Assembly: GCA_031002005.1 (NCBI GenBank) | Contig: JARYHS010013630.1 | Span: 237,281,539-237,345,538 of the forward strand | Source: Vandiemenella viatica | Lineage: Eukaryota > Arthropoda > Insecta > Orthoptera > Morabidae | Direction of reading: 5' to 3' | Length of the DNA stretch: 64,000 bases | Part shown: in pieces, positions 47,558 through 58,189 of the stretch | Numbering within the stretch: position 1 is the stretch's first letter | Layout: each line of letters opens with the position of its first letter | Notes under the pieces: generated by a model | What the model saw: only the letters and a program-made list of their open reading frames with translations | Database searches by the model: none | What the model was told of the DNA's origin: nothing | Program-made: the position numbers and the translations under genes

Positions 47558-48457
47558 AGAGGTGCGATCAGTAACAATATTCCTGGAGTCTCGACCGTTA
47601 TAGAGAAATTAGTTGTGTACGATAATTCTGCAGCGGTCTGGTAGCTCAGTGGTTAAAACGCTTGCTGTCAGAAAGTTCGCTGTTCCGGTCTGGGGGTCAA
47701 ATACCGGCAGGCACACCAATTTTTAAGAGCCACAACAGGCCACCCCGTGGTTCGGATTTCAGGGTAAACTGGACGTACAGGATGAAAGGAACTGGCCTGA
47801 CACAATGGCTTAGTATGCCTTCTTTGGGAGGATCCTACCAACCTTCGGGTTGTGGACTAAATTAGTTTTTATGATAATTCTAATTACATGCGGTCGGCAA
47901 CTGTGCAAATTTTCAGCCATCCGCCACCTACAGCTTTAGTTGTAGGTAAACAGAAATGGCGAATCGTTTGGAAAACTGGTCTCACTAATAAATCCGCTCA
48001 GTTATTTGATTTTTGTCGGCGAAACATGCAACCGCGGCTGAAATTCACTGGCAGCTGGTAGCGGAGAGACTGTAATTTCTCGTCAGCATGTCGCAGAATG
48101 GTATCGAAAGTTTGTGGCTGGTAGAGAAAACGTTACCGATGAGGATCATTGACCTCCCTCCCTAGAGCCCGGATGGCGCTCCAAGCAACTTTCACTTTAT
48201 TCCTTACTTGAAGGAGCACCTAGAAGGCCGGCAATTAGCTTCAGACGAGGAGGTAAAACCGCGAAAACCTGGCTGAACATGCGAAAGACTGGATTTTTAT
48301 CAGCAGGGAATATTCAAGCGACAAGTGAATAAACCGATATTGAGATTATTTCAAAATATAGTCTAACGTATGCACTATCAGCTGGCTGTATTGGTTGTAT
48401 GCAATAAAATGAACATGTTTCACTACCGGCTTTGTAGCATTAGTTTCTGATCACCCC
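47558..48457 (+). mobile_element. Internally deleted mariner-like transposon, copy 2, interrupted by a SINE
   Basis: This is the same family as the copy at 413-1,125. The ends (AGAGGTGCGATCAGTAAC at the left; AGGGGTGATCAGAAACTAA as the complement of the right) are flanked by TA. The N-terminal transposase region is readable from about 47,930 to 48,150 (RFG/VAGRENVTDEDH) and jumps to the C-terminal part (SLEPGWRSKQL, then QLASDEEV-like) at about 48,150. The breakpoint lies before the SGRPSTVS codons, unlike copy 1. A SINE sits in the 5' part. Without the SINE the element is ~650 bp. Confidence 0.85.
47621..47881 (+). mobile_element. SINE family A2 inserted in mariner copy 2
   Basis: GATAATTCT flanks the SINE at 47,621-47,629 and 47,873-47,881 and continues the mariner sequence once one copy is removed. 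The SINE has a TAGCTCAGTGGTTAAAACGC head, a weak B box, the A core (CCGTGGTTCGGATTTCAGGG) and the A2 tail (GGGAGGATCCTACCAACC, TTCGGGTTGTGGACTAAATT). It is younger than the mariner. Confidence 0.93.
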
Positions 48458-48810
48458 TAGTATGAAGGTTTAACTTGTTATTCAGTAAATTTCGCAGGCA
48501 GGAAGTCTATGTGACGTCTACATCAATGCATGAAATGTTTATTATCCTTTTCCGACAGCCAACAGATCCATTCTGTAGCGGTTTATAACGAAGAAACCAT
48601 ACACTGCCCACGTCACCTTACTTTCTAGTTCTGTTAATTTAGTCGAAACACTTTATTCTAATTTCACTATGAAATTTTCAGTCTTTACTACATCCTGTTG
48701 TTTTGTAGCAGCATCTTTGGATGACTTTACTATCATGAAAAACAAAATCAAATTTGAAGTTTAGGGCAACTGCAATTAAATTGCCTATTCTCCGCAAACT
48801 TTTCTTCTAA

Positions 48811-49015
48811 TTTTTTTTTTTTTTTTTTTTTTTCTCTCTCGATGAGGTCTAGGTCATTAGAGATGGGAGACGATGGGTAGCAAGGAATGGAAAGAAATTC
48901 AGCCATGATCAATTAAAAAGAAAAAAACATTCCGACATCTCCTGGAAAATTTAGGGAAACAACGGAAATCTGGGTCGCCGGACGTGGATTGGAATCCGCG
49001 TCACGCCTGAGCGTT
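48811..49015 (-). mobile_element. SINE family B, minus strand, with 23-nt A tail
   Basis: The T run 48,811-48,833 is the A tail. Upstream on the minus strand lie the CTAATGACCTAGACCTCATCG end, CTTTCCATTCCTTGCTACCC, a TTGTTTCCCTAAATTTTCC block and GATTCCAATCCACGTCCGG. Confidence 0.82.
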
Positions 49016-49019
49016 ATCT

Positions 49020-50470
49020 TTTTAATCTCAATTTTCAAAGAGTGGAGTAATATTCTACTGATGCGCAACTGCTGTTCCTTGGCTTCGATTTCTTCTTCAA
49101 TGATTGTCTACTTTGATTCAACATTCGGGTAGCACTAACAAAGCTTCAAAACTTTGCAAGCTTCTACTAGTAGCTAGCACCTAATAACTGCAGTAAAATT
49201 ATACAGCTTTATCAACTTAATTATCTACTCATAAATTGAATTATTCTGAAAACAAATTATACTTAACTTGTCAGTCCCTATTAATGATTCAGTGTAGTTC
49301 AATAAACACTTTAAAATAATTGTTTACTATAATGTTTTACGTGAGACAAAACACATTATCATACAATCAGGCTAAGCATGTAATCATAAGAAACTACAGT
49401 TAACGTTATAACAGCAAGATGTAACATATTGCCAATAACAATTCTCGAAAATACTCGACAGCAGGAAAGATGCAATGCAAAATAAATTTAAAACATCAGA
49501 TGCCTAAGAAATGGCCACATGGTCGTAAAGTGAAGTACACCTTTAATAAACTAGGGCCTAGCTGCTCATGATAGGTAAATGTGGTTAAATTAATATTTAC
49601 TAACCAACTGTACAGTGAACTGTAATCATCATGTAATCACTTCAAAGTCCGCGTAGTAACAACTGGGAGAACTCAGTCGATTGAGACCAGCAAGAATGGA
49701 GCTGCGAGTGTAAATCAACAAAATGACCCTGTAAATATTGCGAATGAAAAGATCTGAGCAAGAATTAGCAGATTAACAAATAGAGCATGGTTACACGAGC
49801 CTCCAGTTAGTGGCACTTTGTGGATTAACCAATAAGAAGTGCTTAACCATAATGAGAACACCGGAGAACCAACCCCTTCTACCTGTGTCTATTTGAGTAA
49901 TCCATACACAGACCAGTGAGGTGTAGAATATCACACATTTAATAGTACTTGCTACTTCAGAGATTTCTTATAAAGTTTTAGAGATTGTTTATATTATTTT
50001 TGTCTTCACTTTCGGAGCTGGGAGGCTGTTGATCTGATGGGAGGGACCCGGGTAATGTTCGTACACTACCGATTAAGGCTTAAAATTACGCATCAGTATT
50101 ACAATACTTATGACGCGGCGTGGAAATCTTACATAAAGTCTCAAGTATGTTCTCAACAAACATGGAATAGAAAAGTGCGATATATAACAACTTTTAAACA
50201 CCTGTCACTGATCAGAAATCAGGAATAATAGCTTCAAAAGTGATAGGTATTCTTGTTTGGCCTATTACTATTACTCTTCAACATACAGCAAAATTACTGA
50301 CAAAATGTATTTATACGTTTCTTACGACTGTAATTTCCAGCAATTTGTTGATCCGTTGTGTGGTATGTACGTAGATGCAATAAAATATTGAGTATTGCAC
50401 TGTGCTTCTTTTGTGTATCAAAACGCCTCAGCCTAAGAGATTTCTAAAGCGCGCAATAGTCTGTTTGAGC
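49020..50470. other. Unannotated AT-rich DNA
   Basis: Nothing was recognised. Confidence 0.45.
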
Positions 50471-50479
50471 TGCAGTATT

Positions 50480-50830
50480 CAGCGGAAGCCCTCGAGACAA
50501 CTGCCCCTCATCATCCAAGAGAGTCTGCCAGCCAAGTAGCTCACGGCTTTGACGGCATACTTCACGATTACTTCAATCAGCTGTCATTACACAGGCAGAA
50601 GCTGGTCGTAATGACGGACGGGCTGGGTCGCTAAGTGACCCTCGGCAACCCTCGGTCTGCTACCTGCGGGGTGAGCACCCCACACGTCATGCAGAGGACC
50701 CTCGGGGCAGCCCTCCAGACGTCACCGCTTGATTAAAACATTTCTATCACAAGGAGGGCGACACAGCCGGGGAGACGCGGCAGCCGTAATAACCGAGACA
50801 ATCCCAGCCCTCTCCGGCTAGTGAACGTTC
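50480..50830. promoter_or_regulatory. GC-rich island 15, candidate regulatory element
   Basis: The block is GC- and CpG-rich. The composite TCAATCAGCTGTCATTAC (50,573-50,590) combines a homeodomain/PBC-type word, a CAGCTG E box and a TGTCA Meis-type word. CTTGATTAAAA lies at about 50,728. No coding signal was found. Confidence 0.38.
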
Positions 50831-50839
50831 TGTTTACAC

Positions 50840-52050
50840 TGAAGCCTACTGGGTCAAACAAGCAAAGGTTTTCTTCATCTAGATTGTACTTACGATTTGA
50901 AGGGGATTGTAATGAAGTATCCTATTTTTTATTCGAATTGGAGAGAATAAATGTGAATCATATTCTCCCTAATTCCAAGTTCAGCAAACCTGGAGCTGTT
51001 ATTGCAAAAATCTTTTCAATACCCACAAACACAGCGTGAGACAGCGTCTGTTCAAATTGTTGACGATTTTTTCGCTCTAATTTATGCTTTATTTTTAGGA
51101 TTACGATTAGTTTCTGACGTTTTTCTTACTTTTTTCGTACTTAAATGCTTCACTCAATGACACAAAATATCACGGCAATCAGGATTTACGTTAGTTGACT
51201 AGAAATTGTTGAGAATATTCTTATGTATTCTTCTACATTGCTCTTATCCGGTTGTTGCAGGGGCTGTTTTTCAGGATGCGACGTGTTGGAATTTGACCTG
51301 CTTGTTACTGAGACTGACGCCTTCAGTCTGCGAAACGTGCAACTATTTTTTGTGTACACAAAGTGTATATTTGTTTGTGTAATGTGTAGATTATGAAGCG
51401 GAGATTGGCGACCGTCACAGAATTCGCCTTGGTTATTGCGGAAAACCACCTAACCGCAGCAATCAACACGGCTGGTATGCGGGGACCGCACTACCTCCCG
51501 ATCCACTGTGCGGTGCCTTAAAGTTTTGAGCCATACTGGTGGGTAGAGAATATACTTATCCATAAGGCATTAAAACCATTTAAATTCACAGTGTGCGCTT
51601 GCAGCTTCACCGTGACTGCGGAATTAAATTAGACACACATGAAAGATTCCGCATTACTGGACGTACATAAAACGTGTGATACGACTGTAGACAATATTTG
51701 TAAGTCGATATCAAATAGCACATGAACCATGGAGAATATAGTCTTTGATGACGTGAAATTGTGAAAACGTCACAAAGACATGTCTCCAACACTAACAAGT
51801 CTTGGCAGCAGATAAATGTCCACAAGTTCTGGATTTTTTCCCCATCTGTTCAGTGGTATGAAATTGAGTAGTGGTAGTTGTGATGAAGTTATATTAAACA
51901 TGTGATAATATTACGTAATTATTTAGTTACTGCGGTTTATGTAGTCGGTAAGGGCAGAACCCCACAAGACGAAGAGAGGCCGAAGCCTAGGAGATCGAAA
52001 AATTCAACAAACGAAATCGCTGGGACAGTGGTGACAATCTACCCAAGCAC
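50840..52050. other. Unannotated DNA with one repeat-like patch
   Basis: About 51,240-51,535 reads like part of a dispersed element (an 87-codon minus-strand frame, 51,186-51,449, with TRSNSNTSHPEKQP), but I cannot name it. The rest is unremarkable. Confidence 0.35.
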
Positions 52051-52059
52051 CGTGTGCGA

Positions 52060-52345
52060 CCCCTTCTTACACGGCCTATAAATAAGGAACGCTTGGCGAC
52101 GGAGACAACCCCCGCTAATGGCGGATCGTGGTTGGCATGCGGCGCTCGGGGGATGCCGCCCTCGGCTTATCGCTAGCGGCATCTTGATCGTCGCGGCCTT
52201 ATTGGTGACGCTCTCAGCTCTCAACTGACACGTCGCGCCGCTCTCCATTAATCAGCTGGTGCTGAAGTGTCGGCGGCGGCTGCTGGGAGGGCTACTGATT
52301 ATTGGCGGCCAGTTCAGTGTGGCACACAGGAGGATCATTAAAATG
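52060..52345. promoter_or_regulatory. GC-rich island 16, candidate regulatory element
   Basis: The island contains GCTAATGGCGG (52,115-52,125), ATTAATCAGCTGG (52,247-52,259) and TGATTATTGG (52,296-52,305) within CpG-rich DNA. The density of homeodomain-type words in a GC-rich background is the best single case for an enhancer in the window. Confidence 0.42.
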
Positions 52346-52349
52346 ACAC

Positions 52350-54275
52350 ACATAGTCAACAATTCTTGCATAATCTTTTATCACTAAACAAATAGTGTGG
52401 GTTTGATAGATATACCGTTGCTAGATAACATCATGTTCAGCCATCTACTTTAATCAAAACTCATGGAAACTCATCTGTTACACAATAACAAAAGCACTGA
52501 TAGTTTCGGGTTATATTATATGCGTGTCTTGTAAGAAAGAAAGCGATAGATGGTGAAACAAGGCGCAAACACACGCTACTTGTCGTTGTCAGAACATACC
52601 AAATGGGATATAAATCTCAACCATAGTACAGGAATCACGATCCAATGATTTGGATATACGTTTATTACGATCAGGAATAACATTTGACATTTAACCTAAC
52701 TCTGTCAAGGTCGGAATGGACTTTATTATTCTTACTAGGAATACCGGGATTTTTTGTGACTATTCAAACTCTAAGACGTTAAGTTATACATTGAAATAAC
52801 GTGGTAGGCACGTGGTGTTTTGTCGACAGAGGTCGTTTGTTATGCTGATCACTGGCGTAAATAGGAGCCTTCCTCAGAGCTTCTCGACCAATACTCGGTC
52901 TCATTACAGTGACACTCATGAGTTAAGTGGCATCTCTCCCCAGTTAGCTTATTCTGCCAGAATATCATTACCAGCCAGAGACTGGTAGATTTTACCCATC
53001 TTATCACCATAGACACTTGGAATCGACGCTAACTCGGAACTCGTCCTTGTGACAGTCACGTGTGTATCATGCATCTGGTAATGACCTATTAAAACTAGAT
53101 TTCACCAAGTTAGATGTCTTTGGTCCATTGCTAGAATTAGTTGCCATCTCCACTTGCATCTGCTACTATCATGTGAACTACTAATGATTATAATCAACGG
53201 CTACGGACCATCAGCCTGACTTAATACTGACATCAGATAGCTGTCGCGCATCTAGATGATAGGTTAGATTCGATCGTCTCAGAAGACAAAAGACGAAGAG
53301 AGTATTTAGAAATCCTTAACGTCAGTCCACAAAATGTTCGTAGCTATAGCTAATCATTAATCAAACCATTTGGACCCTTACAGCTAATTAATACGAAATT
53401 GATTTCCTGCATTTCTCAATGCATACTGCGATATTGCAAACGATGTTGGTTTTTTTTTTAGCACAGCCATAAAGAAATAAGAATGTTATGCATTAGTACA
53501 TTTATGTGGTGGAGTAGGCCGCGAAATAGTACTCGATCTATGAAATACAAACTGTTGAACGATCTAATATTTGGTAAGGAAGTAAATAAAATTGTGTCTT
53601 TGTACTGAATAGAACATCATACAAAATGAAATCTGATATTTACTAACATCGCAAACACTATCGCCAGGAAGTAATGGACAGCAACCAGCTACCAAGTTTT
53701 CCAGCTCAACATAGTCCCTGCAGTTCTTTAAGGAATTAGAACGTCAAGGGAAATACAGATCGGTGTGGCAATGAACATACAACTGAGTATTTATCCAAGG
53801 TATGATTCTGTTAAAGAACGAAGAAGATGTTGAATGAAAACATAAGACACATAAGTAAAACGTATATTTAAAATTCGTAGGCACGATCGCGGAGAATTTA
53901 AGAAATGTGTTAACACTGAATGCTTTCATTTGCAAGAGGTGAAAGTGAAATTACTTTTAACCGCCTGTATTGATCTAAGGTCTTCGATAATAAATATCTT
54001 TTACATAAGATAAATAATTCAATTTTAGAATATTATTACTGGCGAGCGTAGATGTAGATGAGGAAATTCCGAGACCTGGATAGATGTATACGAGATATTA
54101 TTCCTCTGAAGTTACTAAAAAGCAGAAATTGTAGTATGAAATATTAATAAAACTTCGGTTTCATGTTGATAAAGGAACACAAAAGAGATGGATTAAATTT
54201 AATTACTTTATTTCCTGCTCGCGGAACAGGAAACTATGTAAAGCATCTCACTTTGTAAGTACTACCGTTCGCTGT
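52350..54275. other. Long AT-rich stretch
   Basis: Nothing was recognised. Confidence 0.45.
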
Positions 54276-54279
54276 GGTG

Positions 54280-54780
54280 TATAAATATCAGGAACGCGTT
54301 TCGGAACGCACACTGTAAATATGCGAGTCGCTTTAAACCAGTACCGTCCATACTGCACCATTAACTGCCTTTAATATCTGTACGGTGTTTGCTCGCGGGG
54401 CAATGAAATTATTGCTCGGCTCAAAAGGAATCCGACATGGCTAGTAATGAAGCTAAATATTGTTCGAGCACTCTAAAGCGTTTACAGCGTTATGGCTCTG
54501 TTGCGGCAGGAGGACTCTTACGTCAGCACTTGCGGTGAAAAAGCGTTTGATGGTAGGATGCTTTGTAAGCAAATACTGCTAGCACATTATCTCTCTCGGC
54601 ACCACGCCAGACAGAGGCAAAAAAAAAAGAGAGAGAGCCAACCGCGCCTCGCCCGCCACCGAGGGAAGCAGCTCGTTATTGCTTTTTGTCTTTGTTTTAT
54701 AATTAGCTCATAGACTCGTGCGGCATCTCCATTATCATTAGAGTCATTAGGCGCCCCAATAACCGCAAGTGTGCAAGACG
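54280..54780. promoter_or_regulatory. GC-rich island 17, candidate regulatory element
   Basis: The island contains TAATTAGCT (54,700-54,708; the same 9-mer as in island 1), TTTGTCTTTGTTTT just before it, CAATGAAATTATTG (54,401-54,414) and a purine run AAAAAAAAAAGAGAGAGAG. A 73-codon frame is unrecognised. Confidence 0.35.
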
Positions 54781-54789
54781 AGGTTGTGA

Positions 54790-55685
54790 GTCTGGTTCTA
54801 TCTCTCTTGCAGTCTGCATCCCTCTTTCTTTAAATTCACATTCTCTCTCTATCCTTTCTCTCGCCATCCTTTGCTTTATCTCTTCCGTGCTCCCAAGCAG
54901 ACTAGGGAGATTTTCTTCTTTTGGCAAGTTCCTTAAGAGTATTCTCACAACAATAAGGTCTTTTTCATAAAAGGCAGATTCGCAGACTGTCAAATTAACG
55001 TCTTACAAAATTATTACCAGCTTTGTATTTTTATGTAACTGTTTTACAGCAGATTCTCTGCAGACTGATGACCCATTTCTTTCATTCTTGTTTTTAAATA
55101 AATAAATTAGTAGAAATAAAAAGTACAAAGATATTTTAAGTTGTATAAAGACAAACGACACTTTAGACCAATCAAATCTGTTAACGTGAGTTCTATTTAC
55201 CGTCACAACCGTTCTTTTTTTATACTACTCCGTAATTTATATATTTTTTCACTGTCAAACGTTAGTGTCAAAATAACGTACAAATACAACAGCATCCTTA
55301 ATCTTTCTTACTGAACTTTTAGTTCCATGGATTCTAAAATATGCAAGGCTTAATATATAAATAAAAAGTTACAACCTTATATCATTATAATCTATCTGTT
55401 GCTTACCTCCCGTGAAATTATAGTTTCAAACTTTGGTGTTAATAATGAATTACTATTCCATCATCCCAATTTACATCATGACTCTTTAAAATAATTAATG
55501 TCTTGCTGTACTTATTATCAAGGATTGTTTTCAAAATCACCGATGAACATTTTCTTAATTCATTCTTCTAATATTATATTTAAAAGCCTTTCATATGGTT
55601 AACCAATCTTAATCCACGATTAAACTAATCTTTATCTAACAGATATTTCACTCCCTTTTCTATTCTTCTGTATTTTATCTCAGCT
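54790..55685. other. Unannotated DNA
   Basis: A pyrimidine-rich CTCTCTCT area lies at about 54,800-54,890. There is no gene or recognised repeat. Confidence 0.42.
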
Positions 55686-55693
55686 CAGTTTGG

Positions 55694-55962
55694 ATCGAGC
55701 GGTCTTGCAACTCAGTGGCTGAGGCCCTTGCATTCAAAAGTTCAGGATCTGGTCTCGGTTTCAAATCCCGGAACCCAGGAATGTTTAAGAGTTGTTATTG
55801 ACCATATGAGCTACGACAGGGCATTCCGTGGTTCGGATTTCACATTAAACTGTAGGTCGCAGAGGAGAGGAATTGGCCGCTCTACCTCTGAAACAATAGC
55901 TTAGTATTACTCCTTTCGGAGGATCCAACCAACCTTCGGGTTTTGTGGTCTAAGTTAGTTTA
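55694..55962 (+). mobile_element. SINE family A2
   Basis: A GCAACTCAGTGGCTGAGGCC head is followed by the A core (GGGCATTCCGTGGTTCGGATTT, CATTAAACTGTAGGTC) and the same A2 tail as the 47.7-kb copy (GGAGGATCCAACCAACCTTC, GTGGTCTAAGTTAGTTT). No clear target duplication was found. Confidence 0.9.
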
Positions 55963-56014
55963 ATTTTAATTTTGAAATATGTGATTCATCCTACGGTAGG
56001 TTCCACAGCTTCTT

Positions 56015-56142
56015 GTTTCTTGGTGAATGTGAAGCTGGTGCTATGTAGAGCAGGTATTCATGAGGATACATGCTTACTCCCTGGCCGCCCCCATTTAGGA
56101 TTTCCACGGTTTACTGAAATCACTTTCTGAGAGGTTACCTTA
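56015..56142 (+). mobile_element. SINE family B, 3'-truncated
   Basis: A diverged head (about 56,020-56,090) is followed by the family core CCATTTAGGATTTCCACGG. It breaks off near 56,142, where the next B copy begins. Confidence 0.55.
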
Positions 56143-56154
56143 CAAAACTGAGCC

Positions 56155-56398
56155 TGTTAGGTGCGTGACTAGCGCATGGGCCGGAAATTAGGCAGAACAG
56201 GGGTTCGATCGCCTGTTCTGTTACGCAGATTGTGGTTTTTCTTAGCTTCCTGAAGTCACTCAAGGAAAATATCGGGATGGCCTCTTCAACAGGTCGTACT
56301 GCCATGCCTTCCCTTTCCTTGCACCTTAGCCTCTCTTAGTTCTAATAATACCGACCTAGACAACATGTAAAAACCATAAAAAAGATAATAAATCCTTC
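56155..56398 (+). mobile_element. SINE family B
   Basis: GTGCGTGACTAGCGCATGGGC, a B box (GGTTCGATCGCC), a core with GATTGTGGTTTTTCTTAGC, then GGGATGGCCTCTTCAACAGG, CCTTCCCTTTCCTTGC and an A-rich end. Confidence 0.8.
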
Positions 56399-56626
56399 AT
56401 ACAAACCAAGGATGATTGTCTTCCAGTTAGTTGATCACAATTCTCTCTTTGCCGTGACGACCTACTCGAAGACGATACGAAGAACACTAATTTTAAAAAA
56501 TATAGTGTCCTCTATGTTGTAACCTTTGTATATGATTTTTTTTGTGAAGAATGTATCGCACTTGAAATTTTTAAAACATTTATATTTTTTCATTATTTTG
56601 CTAAGAAGTCTTTGAATGCAATCAGT

Positions 56627-56652
56627 AAAAAAAAAAAAAAAAAAAAAAAAAA
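56627..56652. repeat. 26-nt poly(A) run
   Basis: An uninterrupted A tract is present. No recognisable element body lies directly before it, so it may be an orphan tail or a simple repeat. Confidence 0.9.
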
Positions 56653-56654
56653 TG

Positions 56655-57025
56655 AGAAAGAGTATAATTTTGTTAACATCCAATAGCCACTTCATTTTGA
56701 GAATTTAGTTAGTCTTCTTCTTCCGATAGGTAACTGGAAAGTAATTTTCTTCCACTGCAAGGGATGTTAAATGCTGTTAGAATAATACACTTGTTAGCGA
56801 GCAAGACAACTTCCTGTCCTTGCAGTGTTTAAATAGTCAAAACAGTTCTTCTTATTCGTCTTTGGATAAACGATAAATCCTCTTACGTAAATAATTTTTT
56901 TATTGACTATTATGATTTAAAATGTAGTAAAACGACATTACATGTTTGTCTTTAGACTATTTGCTTCGGATGAGGCATCAGAATTCTGAAGATTGCAGCA
57001 GTTGTTTAGTGAAGTACCAATTCAC
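56655..57025. other. Unannotated AT-rich DNA
   Basis: Nothing was recognised. Confidence 0.45.
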
Positions 57026-57029
57026 ATCA

Positions 57030-57330
57030 AGTTGCGGTTCGGCATCTTTTCTTGAGACTCGTGTATCACTTTCTTACCCGCCTCGGGTGAGACTTGTGTC
57101 ACATTGTATTCGTCAGACACACTGTTCTCGCTCCCCGCGGGACTCGAGTCAAGGCGGTGTGAAGCGCTCCCGTTGACGGGAAGAATGTTGGTATTTTCTA
57201 GACCGTAAATCATTTGCCGGGAGGAGGCTGGAGGGTGCGCGGCAGTAATCAAGGTAATGGAACGCCAAGACGCCTTGCGGGCTCGCCACGGCCGCACCTA
57301 TCCGAACTGAACGTGTCCAGTGCGCCCGCA
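57030..57330. promoter_or_regulatory. GC-rich island 18, candidate regulatory element
   Basis: The island contains AGTAATCAAGGTAATGGA (57,244-57,261), two adjacent homeodomain-type sites (TAATC and TAATGG). The same arrangement is found in island 19. CpG-rich DNA surrounds it. Three conflicting frames of 60-91 codons are unrecognised. Confidence 0.42.
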
Positions 57331-57339
57331 CAATGTGGC

Positions 57340-57900
57340 CTCAGACAGTAGTGAATGTAGAAAGCACTCCCATTTATCAAGACACTAAATGAAAGCTAAT
57401 CTGTTGGCGTTAGTTCGGCCTCGGAACGTGACTCAACGTTTTAGATATCTATCCATTTTTAGTGGAAGTAGCTAAAAGAATTGCAGGAAAAAAAACATTC
57501 CAGATTCCTATAAACAACGTCAGCTTCTTATTCTACACTGCACTTCATGGGAGGTTTGCATTAATTAATCATGGCAGGAGTCGTAATACATGTTGCGTTA
57601 AAATTAGTTATTTTTGGCAGAAGTCACCATACATGAGGTGGTTAAGGAATTAATCCAGACTACTATTACATTTCGGTAGGTTGAATTGATTCAGGTTCCT
57701 TCATTTAATATTATTGCTCAGCGATTTCTTTGATAGCTTTAGCAAGATACTCAAATAAATATTCCCACTCTTGAGTGTCTCTGATGCCCAAACAAAAACA
57801 GCACATATCTACGGAATTACTACTCCACTGACTTAATATATAATCAGTCAATTAACTTCTTAAAGGATGAGCATGGGAAAAACTATTTGTTACAATACAA
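57340..57900. other. Unannotated DNA
   Basis: Nothing was recognised. Confidence 0.45.
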
Positions 57901-57901
57901 T

Positions 57902-58131
57902 GGACCGAGAGTGGTGGTGTAACGGTTAGCGTTCTAGCCTCTCATTCGAGAGGACGCCGGTTCGAATCCCCGTCCAGGCATCCAAATTTGGGTTTTCCAT
58001 TGTTTCCCAAATCACTCCTGGCCAATGCCGGGATGATTCCTTCAAAAAGCCATGGCCGAATTCCTTCCTATCTATTCCTTGCCCCCATCCTTTCCCGTCT
58101 GTTTCCTCGCTGTTAAGAGACGTTAAGCAGA

Positions 58132-58183
<52 letters not shown>
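57902..58183 (+). mobile_element. SINE family B with 49-nt A tail
   Basis: The head GGTGGTGTAACGGTTAGCG and the B box GGTTCGAATCC are well preserved. The core (CATCCAAATTTGGGTTTTCC), CCGGGATGATTCCTTC and the tail end at GACGTTAAGCAGATCT, followed by an uninterrupted A run from 58,135 to 58,183. The long, unbroken tail suggests a recent insertion. Confidence 0.92.
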
Positions 58184-58184
<1 letters not shown>

Positions 58185-58189
58185 AGCCA

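Noticed and set aside
54595..54625. A/GA-rich run as a SINE tail
   Set aside because: No element body lies on either side; it is treated as a simple repeat within island 17.
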